A stretch of 64,000 bases of DNA from the NCBI GenBank assembly GCA_004553545.1, contig SFLD01000019.1:16393-80392 (forward strand). The letters are read 5' to 3'. Position numbers and translations under genes: made by a program. Below are positions 51,126 through 59,919 of this stretch, one piece after another. The stretch comes from Clostridiales bacterium. Lineage in GTDB: Bacteria; Bacillota; Clostridia; Oscillospirales; Oscillospiraceae. The first letter of the stretch is position 1. Each line of letters begins with the position of its first letter. The notes beneath the pieces are model-generated. The model worked only from the letters and a program-made list of their open reading frames with translations. It made no database searches and was not told the origin of the DNA.

Positions 51126-52727
51126 TTGTTGAAGATCGAAGGGATCAAGCTGCCGGTGGGATGCGGCGAGGACGCGCTCTCTGAGCGGGTCCGAAAGCTC
51201 CTGCGGCTGCGCAATGCCGGAGACCTCCTGTCCCTCACGCTGCTGCGCCGCAGCATCGACGCCCGGGAGGGCGTCCAGTGGGTCTGCGCCGCCGCGGCGG
51301 AGGTGAAGGGCGAGGCGGCGGTGCTCCGCCGCTGCCGGGACAAGCGGGTGAGCCGCTGGACCCCGCCGGAGCCCTACGCCCCCCCTGCCCCCATGCCCCC
51401 CGCCGCCCTCCGCCCCATCGTGGTGGGGGCAGGCCCTGCGGGGCTCTTTGCCGCGCTGATCCTGGCCCGGGCCGGGCAGAGGCCCATCCTGCTGGAGCGG
51501 GGCCGCCCGGTGGAGCAGCGGCAGCGCGATGTGGAAGCCTTCTTCCGCACGGGACGCCTGGACCCGAGGTCCAACGTCCAGTTCGGGGAGGGCGGCGCCG
51601 GGGCCTTCTCCGACGGCAAGCTCAATACCGGCACGAAGGACGTCCGCCACCGCTTCATCCTGGAGGAGCTGGCCGCCTGCGGCGCGCCCCGGGACATCCT
51701 GGTGGACGCCAAGCCCCACGTGGGGACGGACTACCTCCACATCGCCCTGCGGAACCTCCGGCGACAGCTCATCGCCCTGGGAACGGACGTCCGCTTCCAG
51801 CACCGGCTGACGGACATCCGCATCGAGGACGGCGCCGTCGCCGCCGTGACGGTGGAGGGGCCCCAGGGAACGGAGATCCTGGCCTGCCGCCACCTCATCC
51901 TGGCCCCCGGCCACTCCGCACGGGACACCTTTGAAATGCTCCTTGCCCGGGCCGTTCCCATGGAACCCAAGGCCTTCGCCGTGGGCGTCCGCATCGAGCA
52001 GCGGCAACGGGACATCGACGCCGCCCAGTATAAAGAGTACGCCGGGACCCCCGGCCTCCCGGCCTCCACCTACAAGCTCTCCTGCCACCTGCCGAACGGG
52101 CGCGCCGCCTTCTCCTTCTGCGTCTGCCCCGGCGGCGAGGTGGTGGCCGCCGCCTCGGAGGAGGGCCGGGTGGTCACCAACGGCATGAGCGAGTTCGCCC
52201 GGGACAGGGAGAACATCAACGGCGCGCTCCTGGTCAGCGTCACGCCGGAGGATTTCGGCGGGGACGGCCCCCTGGCCGGGGTGGCGTTCCAGCGCCGGCT
52301 GGAGGAGGCCGCCTACGACGCCGGCGGCCGGGACTACCACGCCCCTGCCCAGCGGGTGGAGGATTTCCTGGCCGGGAGGGCCAGCCAAGGCCCCGGGAGC
52401 GTGGCCCCCAGCTACCGCCCCGGCGTCCGCTGGTGCGATCTCCATGACTGCCTGCCCCCCTTTGTCAGCGAGACCATTGCCCAGGCCCTGCCCATCCTGG
52501 GGAAAAAGCTCCCGGGCTACGACGCCCCGGACGCCGTGATGACGGCGGTGGAGAGCCGCAGCTCCTCCCCCGTCCGCATCCCCCGGGGGGAGAACGGCCA
52601 GTCCCCCATCCGGGGCCTCTACCCCTGCGGGGAGGGCGCGGGCTACGCCGGAGGCATCCTCTCCGCCGCGGCGGACGGCTGCCGCATGGCAGAGCAGGTC
52701 TGCCTCGCCATCGCCCGGGAAGGCTGA
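51126..52727 (+). CDS. FAD-dependent oxidoreductase (COG2509-like)
   Basis: A 533-aa protein with an N-terminal adaptor of about 90 residues (MLKIEGIKLPVGCGEDALSE), then an FAD-binding Rossmann motif (IVVGAGPAGLFAALILARAG), GGAGAFSDGKLNTGTKDVRH and the C-terminal family block LYPCGEGAGYAGGILSAAAD. The family is widespread in clostridia, electron acceptor and substrate not established. Start is TTG at 51126 or the next TTG, with weak ribosome-site evidence (GAAAGCGAG), so the first codons are uncertain. A TATACT -10-like element lies at 51045. Confidence 0.88.
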   Translation: MLKIEGIKLPVGCGEDALSERVRKLLRLRNAGDLLSLTLLRRSIDAREGVQWVCAAAAEVKGEAAVLRRCRDKRVSRWTPPEPYAPPAPMPPAALRPIVVGAGPAGLFAALILARAGQRPILLERGRPVEQRQRDVEAFFRTGRLDPRSNVQFGEGGAGAFSDGKLNTGTKDVRHRFILEELAACGAPRDILVDAKPHVGTDYLHIALRNLRRQLIALGTDVRFQHRLTDIRIEDGAVAAVTVEGPQGTEILACRHLILAPGHSARDTFEMLLARAVPMEPKAFAVGVRIEQRQRDIDAAQYKEYAGTPGLPASTYKLSCHLPNGRAAFSFCVCPGGEVVAAASEEGRVVTNGMSEFARDRENINGALLVSVTPEDFGGDGPLAGVAFQRRLEEAAYDAGGRDYHAPAQRVEDFLAGRASQGPGSVAPSYRPGVRWCDLHDCLPPFVSETIAQALPILGKKLPGYDAPDAVMTAVESRSSSPVRIPRGENGQSPIRGLYPCGEGAGYAGGILSAAADGCRMAEQVCLAIAREG

Positions 52728-52764
52728 GCCGGCGCCCGCCGCGACAGACGGCGAGAATGGATCA

Positions 52765-52830
52765 CTCTCAATTCTTAATTGAAAATTGACAATGGACAAT
52801 TATCCATTCTCAATTATCCATTCTTACTTC
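52765..52830. repeat. AT-rich dispersed repeat (CAATTNTCAATT type)
   Basis: CTCAATTCTTAATTGAAAAT, then ATTGACAATGGACAATTATC and ATTCTCAATTATCCATTC. A short piece of the same kind (CATTCTCAATTGTCAATTCT) is at 63483. It stands out strongly from the GC-rich background and can fold on itself. Confidence 0.6.
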
Positions 52831-52885
52831 TCATTGCCCCCGAAGATCCGAGATCTCATCCCCATCTCAGAAAGGAAGGACCCCC

Positions 52886-53860
52886 ATGGAACGGAAGATC
52901 TGCGTGTCCCTTGATTTTCTGGAAGAAAAGCACCGGGACGCCATCGAAAAGACCGCCGCGGAGACCGGCTTCGTTCCCCGCTTCTTCTCCAAGCGGGAGC
53001 GGGACGCCGCCATGGCCTGGCTTCAGGAGAGCGAGATCCTGTACACCGGCAGCCTGACCCTGCCGGCCAAGGCCGGCGCCTCCCTGCGCTGGCTCGCCTT
53101 TGCCTACGCCGGGGTGGACCCCTTCTGCCGCCCGGACGGCCCCCTGGCAGGGAAGGACTGCCTCCTCACCAGCTCCAACACCTTTGACGTGACCCTGGCG
53201 GAGCACACCATCATGGTGCTCCTCATGCTGCTGCGGCGGATGCCGGAGTACGAGGAGCGGGTCCGCCGCCGGGAATGGCGGGCGGGCCTCCCCATCCGCT
53301 CCATCCGGGACGGGCGCTTCACCATCCTGGGGGCGGGGCACATCGGCGGCCGCATCGCGGAGGACTTAAAGGGCATGGGCGCGGCCCACGTCACCGGCGT
53401 CTCCCGCAGCGGCCGGTCCCGGAGCCCGTACTTCGATGAAGTCCGCCCCATCTCTGAGCTGGACGCCATCCTGCGGGAGACGGAGCACCTCATCTGCATC
53501 CTGCCCTCCACCCCCGAGACCCGGGGCCTCTTCACGGCGGAGAAGTTCGCCCTCCTGCCCCAGGGCGCGACCTTTCTCAACGTGGGCCGGGGCGACCTGC
53601 CGGACCAGGACGCCCTGATGGACGCCCTGAAGAGCGGACATCTCGCGGGCGCCGCCATCGACGTGACGGACCCGGAGCCCCTGCCGCCGGAGCATCCCCT
53701 CTGGACCTGCCCGGGCCTCATCCTGACGCCCCACGCCGCCGGCGGGACCACCCTGCCCCGCTCCCGGGACGACAACGTGGCCCTCTTCTGCGAAAACCTC
53801 CGCCGCTACGCGGCGGGGGAGGCCCTCCAGGGCCTGGTGGACCGCAGTCAGGGCTATTGA
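52886..53860 (+). CDS. D-isomer-specific 2-hydroxyacid dehydrogenase
   Basis: A 324-aa NAD-dependent dehydrogenase. It has the nucleotide motif ILGAGHIGGRIAEDLKGMGA (149-), catalytic R in NVGRGDLPDQDAL, E in DVTDPEPLPPEHPL and H in LTPHAAGGTTLPR. Substrate is unknown; it could act on hydroxypyruvate, lactate-like or larger acids. ATG 52886 follows AGAAAGGAAGG. Convergent with DUF6472. Complete and normal in length. Confidence 0.92.
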   Translation: MERKICVSLDFLEEKHRDAIEKTAAETGFVPRFFSKRERDAAMAWLQESEILYTGSLTLPAKAGASLRWLAFAYAGVDPFCRPDGPLAGKDCLLTSSNTFDVTLAEHTIMVLLMLLRRMPEYEERVRRREWRAGLPIRSIRDGRFTILGAGHIGGRIAEDLKGMGAAHVTGVSRSGRSRSPYFDEVRPISELDAILRETEHLICILPSTPETRGLFTAEKFALLPQGATFLNVGRGDLPDQDALMDALKSGHLAGAAIDVTDPEPLPPEHPLWTCPGLILTPHAAGGTTLPRSRDDNVALFCENLRRYAAGEALQGLVDRSQGY

Positions 53861-53875
53861 AAAAACGCGCAAAAA

Positions 53876-53905
53876 GGAACCGCCCCCAGGGGGCGGTTCC
53901 TTTTT
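53876..53905. terminator. Terminator of the dehydrogenase gene
   Basis: GGAACCGCCC (53876-53885) pairs with GGGCGGTTCC (53891-53900) followed by five T; an A-rich left flank makes it bidirectional. Confidence 0.9.
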
Positions 53906-53977
53906 GCATGGGTCGTGCCGATGCGGACGACACCGCCGCCGGCCATGTTTCGATCCCCACGGCCAATGGGCCGTGAC

Positions 53978-54157
53978 TCACTGCCGCCGCGCCGTCTCGT
54001 AGTCGTCGCCCGGTTTATAGTAGGGGCAGGCGTCGGCGGCGGCGCGGAGGAAGCGCTCCATCTCGTCCTCGTCCAGGTCCTGGGTGCAGTAATTGCTGTC
54101 CGTCTCCTCGTCGTAGTCGAAGAACTGGCAGTCCTCGCAGCGGCTCTTTCCCCGCAT
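53978..54157 (-). CDS. DUF6472 family small protein, 59 aa
   Basis: A small Cys-rich protein: MRGKSRCEDCQFFDYDEETD, SNYCTQDLDEDEMERFLRAA then ADACPYYKPGDDYETARRQ. The pattern C-x-x-C-x-x-x-x-x-D-E and C-x-x-x-LDEDEM-x-RF-L and CPYY is that of the DUF6472 family. Four Cys suggest a zinc knuckle or Fe-S site. The ATG follows GAAGGAGGG. Probably the last gene of the yedF operon (13 bases after DUF3343). Confidence 0.85.
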   Translation of the reverse strand: MRGKSRCEDCQFFDYDEETDSNYCTQDLDEDEMERFLRAAADACPYYKPGDDYETARRQ

Positions 54158-54170
54158 GGGTCTCCCTCCT

Positions 54171-54410
54171 TCACATCGTTCTCACGTAAATGCCGTCCAC
54201 GGCCAGGTGCTCCTCGGTCACCAGGGCCTCCAGGGCCGCCCGGCTCTCCACCGGAGCCCGCCAGCAGAGGCCGCAGCCCGCGCGCAGGCTCCCCGGCACC
54301 GGGATGAGCCGCCCCGGCAGGCCCCGCTCCCAGCAGAGCCGCTCCATGGCCATGGCGGTGGTGGTGGCGGCGAAGGTGATGAGAAGCCATTCCCGTCTCT
54401 CCATCCTCAC
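54171..54410 (-). CDS. DUF3343 family (putative Se/S carrier-like) protein
   Basis: A 79-aa protein: EWLLITFAATTTAMAMERLC, RLIPVPGSLRAGCGLCWRAP (the DUF3343 C-G-x-C core). The family is annotated as a putative Se/S carrier-like protein and occurs with YedF and selenium genes. Start GTG 54410 overlaps the desulfurase stop by four bases, or ATG 54404. It would pass a sulfur/selenium group to a partner, which is inference. Confidence 0.88.
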   Translation of the reverse strand: MRMERREWLLITFAATTTAMAMERLCWERGLPGRLIPVPGSLRAGCGLCWRAPVESRAALEALVTEEHLAVDGIYVRTM

Positions 54411-55543
54411 GCCTCCGCCAGTGCCCGGAGGGCGGCCGCCGCGGCGTCCGTCTCCTCCTCTGTGCTGTACCAGGACCAGGAGAAGCGCACCGCTCCCTGC
54501 TCCTCGGTCCCCAGAGCCCGGTGGAGCCGGGGGGCGCAGTGGGCCCCGGGCCGGACGGCGATCTGACAGCCCTCCCAGAGGGCGTCCGCCACCGCGCCGG
54601 AGTCGGCGTCCCCCAGGTTCAGCGTCACGATGGGGGCCCGCTCCCGGGCCTCGCAGTCCCCGTAAAAGCGGATGCCGGGGATGTCCCGGACCTGCTCGTA
54701 AAAGCGCCGGGCAAGGCCCAATTCGCGGGCCAGGATCGTCTCCCGGCCCAGCTCCCGCCGGAAGCGCAGCGCCGCCCGGAGGCCCGCGATGCCGTGGCCG
54801 TTGAGGGTCCCGGCCTCCAGGCGGGTGGGGTACTCCTCCGGCTGGGTCTCCCGGTAGCTCTGGACCCCGGTGCCGCCGGTGAGAAGGGGCCGGACCTCCA
54901 CCCCCGGTCCCACGCAGAGCCCGCCGGTGCCCTGGGGGCCCATGAGGCTCTTGTGGCCCGTGAAGCAGAGGACATCGATGCCCATTTCCTCCATGTCGAT
55001 GGGCAGCAGCCCCGCCGTCTGGGAGGCGTCCACCACCAGCAAAAGTCCGTGCGTCCGGCAGAATTCCCCCACCCGGCGGAGGTCCACGGCGTCCCCCGTG
55101 AGGTTGGAGGCGTGGGTGCAGACCACGGCCTTGGTCTCCTCCCGCCGGAGAAGGAAGGGCAGGGCATCCCAGTCCAGCCGCCCCTGCCGGTCCGCCGGGA
55201 GGAAGTCCACCGCGCCCCCCTGGCTGCGGAAGCGGTACAGGGGCCGCAGGACGGAGTTGTGCTCCCAGTCCGTGGAGATGACGTGGTCTCCGGGGGCAAA
55301 GAGCCCCGCGATGGCGGTATTCAGGGCGGCGGTGGAGTTGGGGGCAAAGCAGACCCGCTCCGCCGGGCAGTGAAAGAGCTCCCCCAGCAGCAGCCGCGTC
55401 TCATAGATGCAGCGCCCGGCGTCCAGGGCCTCGCCATAGGCCCCTCTCCCGCTGTTGCCGAAGCTCCCCAGGGCCGAGAGCACCGCCTCCGCCACCGCCG
55501 GGGGCTTTCGCACCGTGGTGGCGGCGTTGTCCAGGTAGATCAC
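54407..55543 (-). CDS. Aminotransferase class V / cysteine desulfurase family protein
   Basis: A PLP enzyme of 378 aa. N-terminus IYLDNAATTVRKPPAVAEAV is the desulfurase hallmark; the PLP Lys lies in CFTGHKSLMGPQGTGGLCVG and the catalytic Cys in IAVRPGAHCAPRLHRALG. It would release S or Se from Cys or selenocysteine. Start GTG 55543 overlaps the yedF stop (GTGA), implying coupling. Cotranscribed with yedF and DUF3343, so it likely feeds them. Confidence 0.93.
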   Translation of the reverse strand: MIYLDNAATTVRKPPAVAEAVLSALGSFGNSGRGAYGEALDAGRCIYETRLLLGELFHCPAERVCFAPNSTAALNTAIAGLFAPGDHVISTDWEHNSVLRPLYRFRSQGGAVDFLPADRQGRLDWDALPFLLRREETKAVVCTHASNLTGDAVDLRRVGEFCRTHGLLLVVDASQTAGLLPIDMEEMGIDVLCFTGHKSLMGPQGTGGLCVGPGVEVRPLLTGGTGVQSYRETQPEEYPTRLEAGTLNGHGIAGLRAALRFRRELGRETILARELGLARRFYEQVRDIPGIRFYGDCEARERAPIVTLNLGDADSGAVADALWEGCQIAVRPGAHCAPRLHRALGTEEQGAVRFSWSWYSTEEETDAAAAALRALAEA

Positions 55544-56157
55544 GGCCGGATGACCTTCCCGGCGTTGGCCAGGGTCTCCACGATGGCGTACATATTGGTG
55601 ACGCCGCCCACTGCTAATTTTTCTGTGAGGCCGTAGTAGTTGAGGCAGGTGCCGCAGGTCAGGATCTCGGTGCCCTTCTCCGCCAGGGCCCGCAGATCCT
55701 CCAGGGAGGCCGAGCCCTCGCAGGTAAGGTGCGCCCCGCCGTTATAGAAGAGGAGGGTCTTGGGGGGCTGGGGCAGCTGCCCCAGGGCGAAGAGGAAGCT
55801 CTTCATCAGGGTCCTGCCCAGCTCGTCGCTGCCCCGGCCCATGGCGTCGGTGTCCACCGCAACGACCAGGCCTCCGTCCCCGCAGGGGACGCAGACCGGC
55901 TCCGCCGCCGGAGCGGCAGCCTTCCCCAGGGGCTTGGCCACCGGGATGGTGACCGCGAACTCCCCCTCGCCCTTCTTCTCCACGCGGGCCGTGAGCTGAT
56001 GCCCCGCCGCCATGCGGCGGAGGTTCTCCGTGGCCGTGACGTTGTCCACCAGGACGACCAGCTCCCCGGCCTCGGTCATGCCCTCCAGGGCCCGGGTGGC
56101 CTGCACCACGGGGATGGGGCACTGCTGCCCCATGGCGTTGACGGTGATCTTTGCCAT
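55540..56157 (-). CDS. yedF: Sulfurtransferase-like selenium metabolism protein YedF
   Basis: A 205-aa protein with a TusA/SirA-like N-terminal domain (MAKITVNAMGQQCPIPVVQA, the C-P-x-P motif) and a C-terminal DsrE-like domain (SFLFALGQLPQPPKTLLFYN; ILTCGTCLNYYGL with two Cys). YedF is found in selenium-utilising clostridia, often next to selD. It starts with ATG after GAGGGAGG. It heads the operon with the desulfurase and DUF3343. Confidence 0.92.
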   Translation of the reverse strand: MAKITVNAMGQQCPIPVVQATRALEGMTEAGELVVLVDNVTATENLRRMAAGHQLTARVEKKGEGEFAVTIPVAKPLGKAAAPAAEPVCVPCGDGGLVVAVDTDAMGRGSDELGRTLMKSFLFALGQLPQPPKTLLFYNGGAHLTCEGSASLEDLRALAEKGTEILTCGTCLNYYGLTEKLAVGGVTNMYAIVETLANAGKVIRP

Positions 56158-56259
56158 AACGATTCCTCCCTCCGGCTCCCGCCGGTCTCATTTTCCCCAT
56201 TGTAATGCGGAATCGCTCTCCCCGCAAGGGATATTTTTTTGAAAGAAGAGCGCCGCTGG

Positions 56260-57605
56260 GGGGCCGGTCGACCGGCCGGGGGGTGCCGGGCAACCCCGGC
56301 GGGCTTTCCACCCCCATTTTCTTTTTGGTGAGCCCCAAAAAGAAAACGGCGGTGGAGCCGTCAAAAGAAAAAACGCTTTTCGCTGCGCAGTTACGGGCGC
56401 GGGACGCGCCCTGCCGCGCAGCGGGACGCGGCTCTAAACGGTCCTGCTCAGTTGACGCAGCTTCTGCGGGAACACGGGCGGGGCTTTTCTGAGACCTCCG
56501 AGCCTAGTACGCCGTGCTGCACTCTGAGGGTATCGGGCAAAGGCTGAATTTGACCAGCTGCTCTTTCCGCGCTTTCCGCTTCGCTAAGCGCTGCCTGGGC
56601 GGTCGCGGGGGCGGTCCCCTTTTGGGGATGGTCCTTGCGCCGATTCCCGCCCATCCCTCGCCCACGCTGGCGCGGGCGCTTCGCTGCGCGCCCGCTGGCT
56701 TGGGCTTTCCGTAGGGGCCGACGACCTGACCGACGCCCCAAATTTCGGCATGAAATTTGGTCGGCGGAAGCCATACCTTAGGTATATCGGCCCGTTGCTG
56801 GGACTTCGGTAGACCTTCCGTAGGGGCCGACGACCTCGGCGGCCCGAACCCCCGTCCATCGGAAAAAGGACGGATTCCCACGGTCAGTGTGCGCACTGGC
56901 CTCGGAATGACAGAAAACGGTTGTCATTGCGAGGAGGCCCAACGGGCCGACGCACCTATGGCATAGCCACCGCCAACCAAATTTTGTCCCAAAATTTGGG
57001 ACGCTGGTTACGGCAATCCGCATCCCCCGTCCCCAAAGGCTCCCTTGTGCAAAGGGGGACGTTTGCGAGCGCCGCCAGTGGCGGAAAAAGCGAGCAAAAA
57101 GGAGTGGCAGCGGTCAAAATTCTGTGAGCGTATGCGAGCAAAGAATTTTGGGCACCGTGACCGACGCCCCAAACGCCAGCGGCGTTTGGTCGGCGGAGGC
57201 CATGCCTTAGGTACAACAGGAGCTGTCACGGCGTAGCCGTGACTGAGGGATTGTCCCCGGCTGCTGGCCCCTTCGGGGATGATCCCTGCTCCGATTCCCA
57301 CCCATCCCTCGCGACCACGGCGCAAACGCTTCGCTCTGCGCCGCTGGCCCGGGTGGTTGATGCGGCTTTCTCTCCTTTCCGTAGGGGCCGATGCCTACAT
57401 CGGCCCGCTGCTTGGCACTACCTGTGTTGCACCCGTAGGGCGGGGTGACCTCACCCCGCCGTCTTGGACACACCAGCCTGCTCCGGCCCCCTGTAGGGAG
57501 CGGGCTCCGTCCCCCTCTGCTGGCAAGGTCCCTTTTCCGCACCAATTCCCGTTGGTTCCCGAACGCTTCCCGCCCCGCGCAGGGGGTGGACCTATGTGTC
57601 CGCGC
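56260..57605. repeat. Composite repeat island C (~1.3 kb)
   Basis: It shares its block order with island D (62090-63480): CCACCCCCATTTTCTTTTTG, GCGGTGGAGCCGTCAAAAGA, GCTTTTCGCTGCGCAGTTAC, CTAGTACGCCGTGCTGCAC, CTGAATTTGACCAGCTGCTC, CGCTTCGCTAAGCGCTGCC, REP motif CGTAGGGGCCGACGACCT, the HCEERSDAAIR-like block, ACGTTTGCGAGCGCCGCCAG, CAAAGAATTTTGGGCACCG, ACAACAGGAGCTGTCACGGC, TAGGGGCCGATGCCTACATC and CACCCCGCC blocks. No credible gene is present between yedF and the small gene at 57607. Confidence 0.8.
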
Positions 57606-57606
57606 G

Positions 57607-57837
57607 TTATTCTGCATTTCCATCCTCCGGCAGCGCATCGATGTGCCAGCGGATGACCCTCCCCCCTTCCCTGTTCTCCGCGTAGGGTGTGGTCCGGAGA
57701 TAGCACTCCTCCGCCTCCTGCAAGGCCTGCCGGAGAACGGCAGCCTCCGGCCATGCCAGAGGGATCCGCTCCAGCGGATCGATCACTTGATCGATGGCTC
57801 CGCAGAGCAGTGCGTACATCCTCTCATAGTCCGCCAT
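57607..57837 (-). CDS. Hypothetical protein, 76 aa
   Basis: A small soluble protein (MADYERMYALLCGAIDQVID; EAAVLRQALQEAEECYLRTT; VIRWHIDALPEDGNAE) with helical character. I do not recognise the family. A GGGAGGGG site precedes the ATG. It is divergent from the XRE regulator, and two GCATAGCC palindromes lie between them, so it is likely regulated by it. Confidence 0.6.
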   Translation of the reverse strand: MADYERMYALLCGAIDQVIDPLERIPLAWPEAAVLRQALQEAEECYLRTTPYAENREGGRVIRWHIDALPEDGNAE

Positions 57838-57862
57838 ATCCCGTCCCCTCCCGAAATTTTTA

Positions 57863-57896
57863 GGCTATGCATAGCCCAATAGTAGCATGCATAGCC
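57863..57896. promoter_or_regulatory. Two palindromic operators between divergent small gene and XRE gene
   Basis: GGCTATGCATAGCC (57863-57876) is a perfect 14-bp palindrome; TAGCATGCATAGCC (57883-57896) keeps the right half. Centres are 20 bp apart, two helical turns, a common arrangement for cooperative XRE repressors. Confidence 0.7.
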
Positions 57897-57951
57897 TATT
57901 TTCGCAAGCGTTTTCCGGTACGCTGAGGAAAAAGCACCGGGAGGGATGACT

Positions 57952-58194
57952 GTGAACACCGTCAGTGCCGTGCGGGACCGCATCCTGCAGCTCTGCGAGG
58001 AGCGAAACATGAGCATCAACAAACTGGCGACCCTCAGCGCCCTGCCGCCCTCCAGCGTGAAGAACATCCTCTATGGCAAGAGCCAGAATCCCAAGCTTCT
58101 GACCATCAAACTCCTCTGCGACGGTCTCGGCATCACTCTGGGAGAGTTCTTCTCCACGCCGGAGTTCGACGCTCTGGAGCAGGAGATCCAATAA
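57952..58194 (+). CDS. XRE-family helix-turn-helix regulator
   Basis: An 80-aa Cro/CI-like protein: VRDRILQLCEERNMSINKLA, TLSALPPSSVKNILYGKSQN, LLTIKLLCDGLGITLGEFF is a complete HTH_3 domain with no extra module. Start chosen at GTG 57952 because GGGAGG stands seven bases upstream; ATG 57946 is almost on the ribosome site. It lies next to the palindromes at 57863-57896 and probably binds them to control itself and the divergent gene. Confidence 0.88.
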   Translation: MNTVSAVRDRILQLCEERNMSINKLATLSALPPSSVKNILYGKSQNPKLLTIKLLCDGLGITLGEFFSTPEFDALEQEIQ

Positions 58195-58203
58195 TGACAA
58201 AAA

Positions 58204-58235
58204 GGGAGCGGGCATACGCCCGCTCCCGCTTTTTT
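58204..58235. terminator. Bidirectional terminator after the XRE gene
   Basis: GGGAGCGGGC (58204-58213) pairs with GCCCGCTCCC (58218-58227), followed by GC and six T. Confidence 0.9.
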
Positions 58236-58515
58236 AAATGAGGCTCTTGAGTGTCAGATACATCACGGCGAAGAGCATGATGGTCACGGCCCCCTGGCCC
58301 CAGGTGATGTTGTAGCTGATCTCCGTCCGGTCCGGGTAGGCGATGACGCTCAGCAGCACCCAGAGGGCGAAGAGGGTGAAGAGCACCAGCACCACGGCGA
58401 TGGCGATCTCCGGCGCCTTCACGGCGCAGAGCAGGAAGTAGACCACGATGCCGAGAGCCGAGACGATCTGCCCCCGGTGGATGGCCCGGATGTTGGAGAG
58501 GAAGAATTTTTCCAT
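58234..58515 (-). CDS. Small membrane protein, 93 aa
   Basis: Three hydrophobic segments (IVSALGIVVYFLLCAVKA; IAIAVVLVLFTLFALWVLLS; GAVTIMLFAVMYLTLKSL). I recognise no family. It lies 36 bases downstream of the PBP gene on the same strand and may be an accessory of the divisome or sporulation machinery (inference from neighbourhood only). Confidence 0.6.
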   Translation of the reverse strand: MEKFFLSNIRAIHRGQIVSALGIVVYFLLCAVKAPEIAIAVVLVLFTLFALWVLLSVIAYPDRTEISYNITWGQGAVTIMLFAVMYLTLKSLI

Positions 58516-58551
58516 GGAAGCGCTCCTTTTCCCCGCCCGCGGGCGGTTTTC

Positions 58552-59919
58552 TCAGTAACCGTTGACGATGGGGTCCAGCACCTTGGCGGCCACGCTGCCG
58601 GCCACGGAGGACCCGCCGCCCCCGTTCTCCACCAGGACGGCGAAGGCGTAGGGGGCGTCCTCATTCCGGAGGAAGCCCACGAACCAGGCGTGGGGGCTCT
58701 TGCCGTCCCCCACCTCCGCCGTGCCGGACTTGGCGCAGAGGTCCATGTTGGGGAAGCGGGAGGCCCCGTAGGTCACGTCCACGTTGTTGGCCATGAGCTC
58801 CGTGAGCCGGGCCGCCGTGTCGGCGGACACCAGGCGGTCCGTCTTCGCGCTATGGTGGAGGGAGTGGGGGATGCCCAAAAAGTCCACCGTCCGCTCGGCG
58901 TAGTAGGGCACGGCGGCCTTGCCGCCGTTGGCGATGGCCCCCATCCAGACCATCATGGCGCAGGGGTTCACCAGGTCGTTCCCCTGGCCCACGCCGCTCC
59001 AGGCCAGCTGCCCCTCGTCAAGACCCGTGAGGTCAAAGCGCCCCCGGGCGGTATCCACCGTGCTGACGGAGTAGCTGGCCGTAAGGCCCGCCTTCTCGGC
59101 GTAGCGCTGGAGCGTCTCGCCGCCCAGCTCGGCGGCAAGCTGGCCGAAGGCCACGTTGCAGGAGTGGGCGAAGGCCTCCGAGAGGCTCTGGTCCCCGTGG
59201 GTGCCGGAGCAGACGATGGTCTCCCCGCCGATGACGACGCTGCCGTCACAGTGGTAGATGCGGCTCTCCGCGTCCGGGATGGTCTCGAGGGCCGCCGCCA
59301 ATGTCACGGTCTTGAAGACGGAGCCGGGGGTAAAGGTAGCCGAGAGGACCCGGTTTAAGTACGCTCCCTCGTAGCGTTCGTTGGTCTCGATGTCCTCCGG
59401 CACATGGAGGGGATCGTAGCTGGGGGCGGAGACCATGCAGAGGATCTCCCCGGTCTGGTAGTTATAGACCGCCACGGCCCCCTTGCGGCCATTCAGGGCC
59501 TGGTAGGCAACGTAGTTGTAGTAGGCGTCGATGGTGAGGCTCAGGGCCCGGCCCTGCTCGGCGCCGTAGGCGCCGTTCAAGAGGCTGTAGCCCGTCAGGG
59601 CGTCGGCATAGGTGCGCAGGACGCCGGTGGCGACGCTGCCCTGCAGGTCCCCCACGGTGTGGAGGGTGGCCTTGCGGACGGTCTCGCCGTCGTAGCACCT
59701 GCGTTCCCCGTTCTCCGCCCAGCTGAGGACGTCCCCGTCCCGGTCCAGGACGCTACCGCTGGCCAGCTGCCCCGCGCTGTTGTAGAGGTGGCGGTTGAAG
59801 GACGCCGCCGCCCAGCGCCCGCCGCTGACGCACCAGCGGACCACGAAGACCAAAAGTCCCGCCGAGAGCAGCAGCGCCAGGAGCTTGCAGAGAAAGGCCC
59901 TTCTCTCAATCTTCTTCAT
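58552..59919 (-). CDS. Class B penicillin-binding protein (PBP2/FtsI type), 455 aa
   Basis: Start ATG 59919 (MKKIERRAFLCKLLALLLSA) with GAGGAGG seven bases upstream. One N-terminal membrane anchor is followed by a short non-catalytic region and a transpeptidase domain with SVFK (S-x-x-K), SCN and KSGTAEV motifs. It is short for a PBP2 (about 455 aa, no PASTA), like the Clostridial PbpA/SpoVD-like partners of RodA/FtsW. It overlaps the FHA-FtsW gene by 14 bases and is likely its cognate transpeptidase. Confidence 0.92.
   Translation of the reverse strand: MKKIERRAFLCKLLALLLSAGLLVFVVRWCVSGGRWAAASFNRHLYNSAGQLASGSVLDRDGDVLSWAENGERRCYDGETVRKATLHTVGDLQGSVATGVLRTYADALTGYSLLNGAYGAEQGRALSLTIDAYYNYVAYQALNGRKGAVAVYNYQTGEILCMVSAPSYDPLHVPEDIETNERYEGAYLNRVLSATFTPGSVFKTVTLAAALETIPDAESRIYHCDGSVVIGGETIVCSGTHGDQSLSEAFAHSCNVAFGQLAAELGGETLQRYAEKAGLTASYSVSTVDTARGRFDLTGLDEGQLAWSGVGQGNDLVNPCAMMVWMGAIANGGKAAVPYYAERTVDFLGIPHSLHHSAKTDRLVSADTAARLTELMANNVDVTYGASRFPNMDLCAKSGTAEVGDGKSPHAWFVGFLRNEDAPYAFAVLVENGGGGSSVAGSVAAKVLDPIVNGY

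Noticed and set aside
57946..57954. ATG 57946 as XRE start
   Set aside because: It stands almost on the GGGAGG ribosome site; GTG 57952 has proper spacing.
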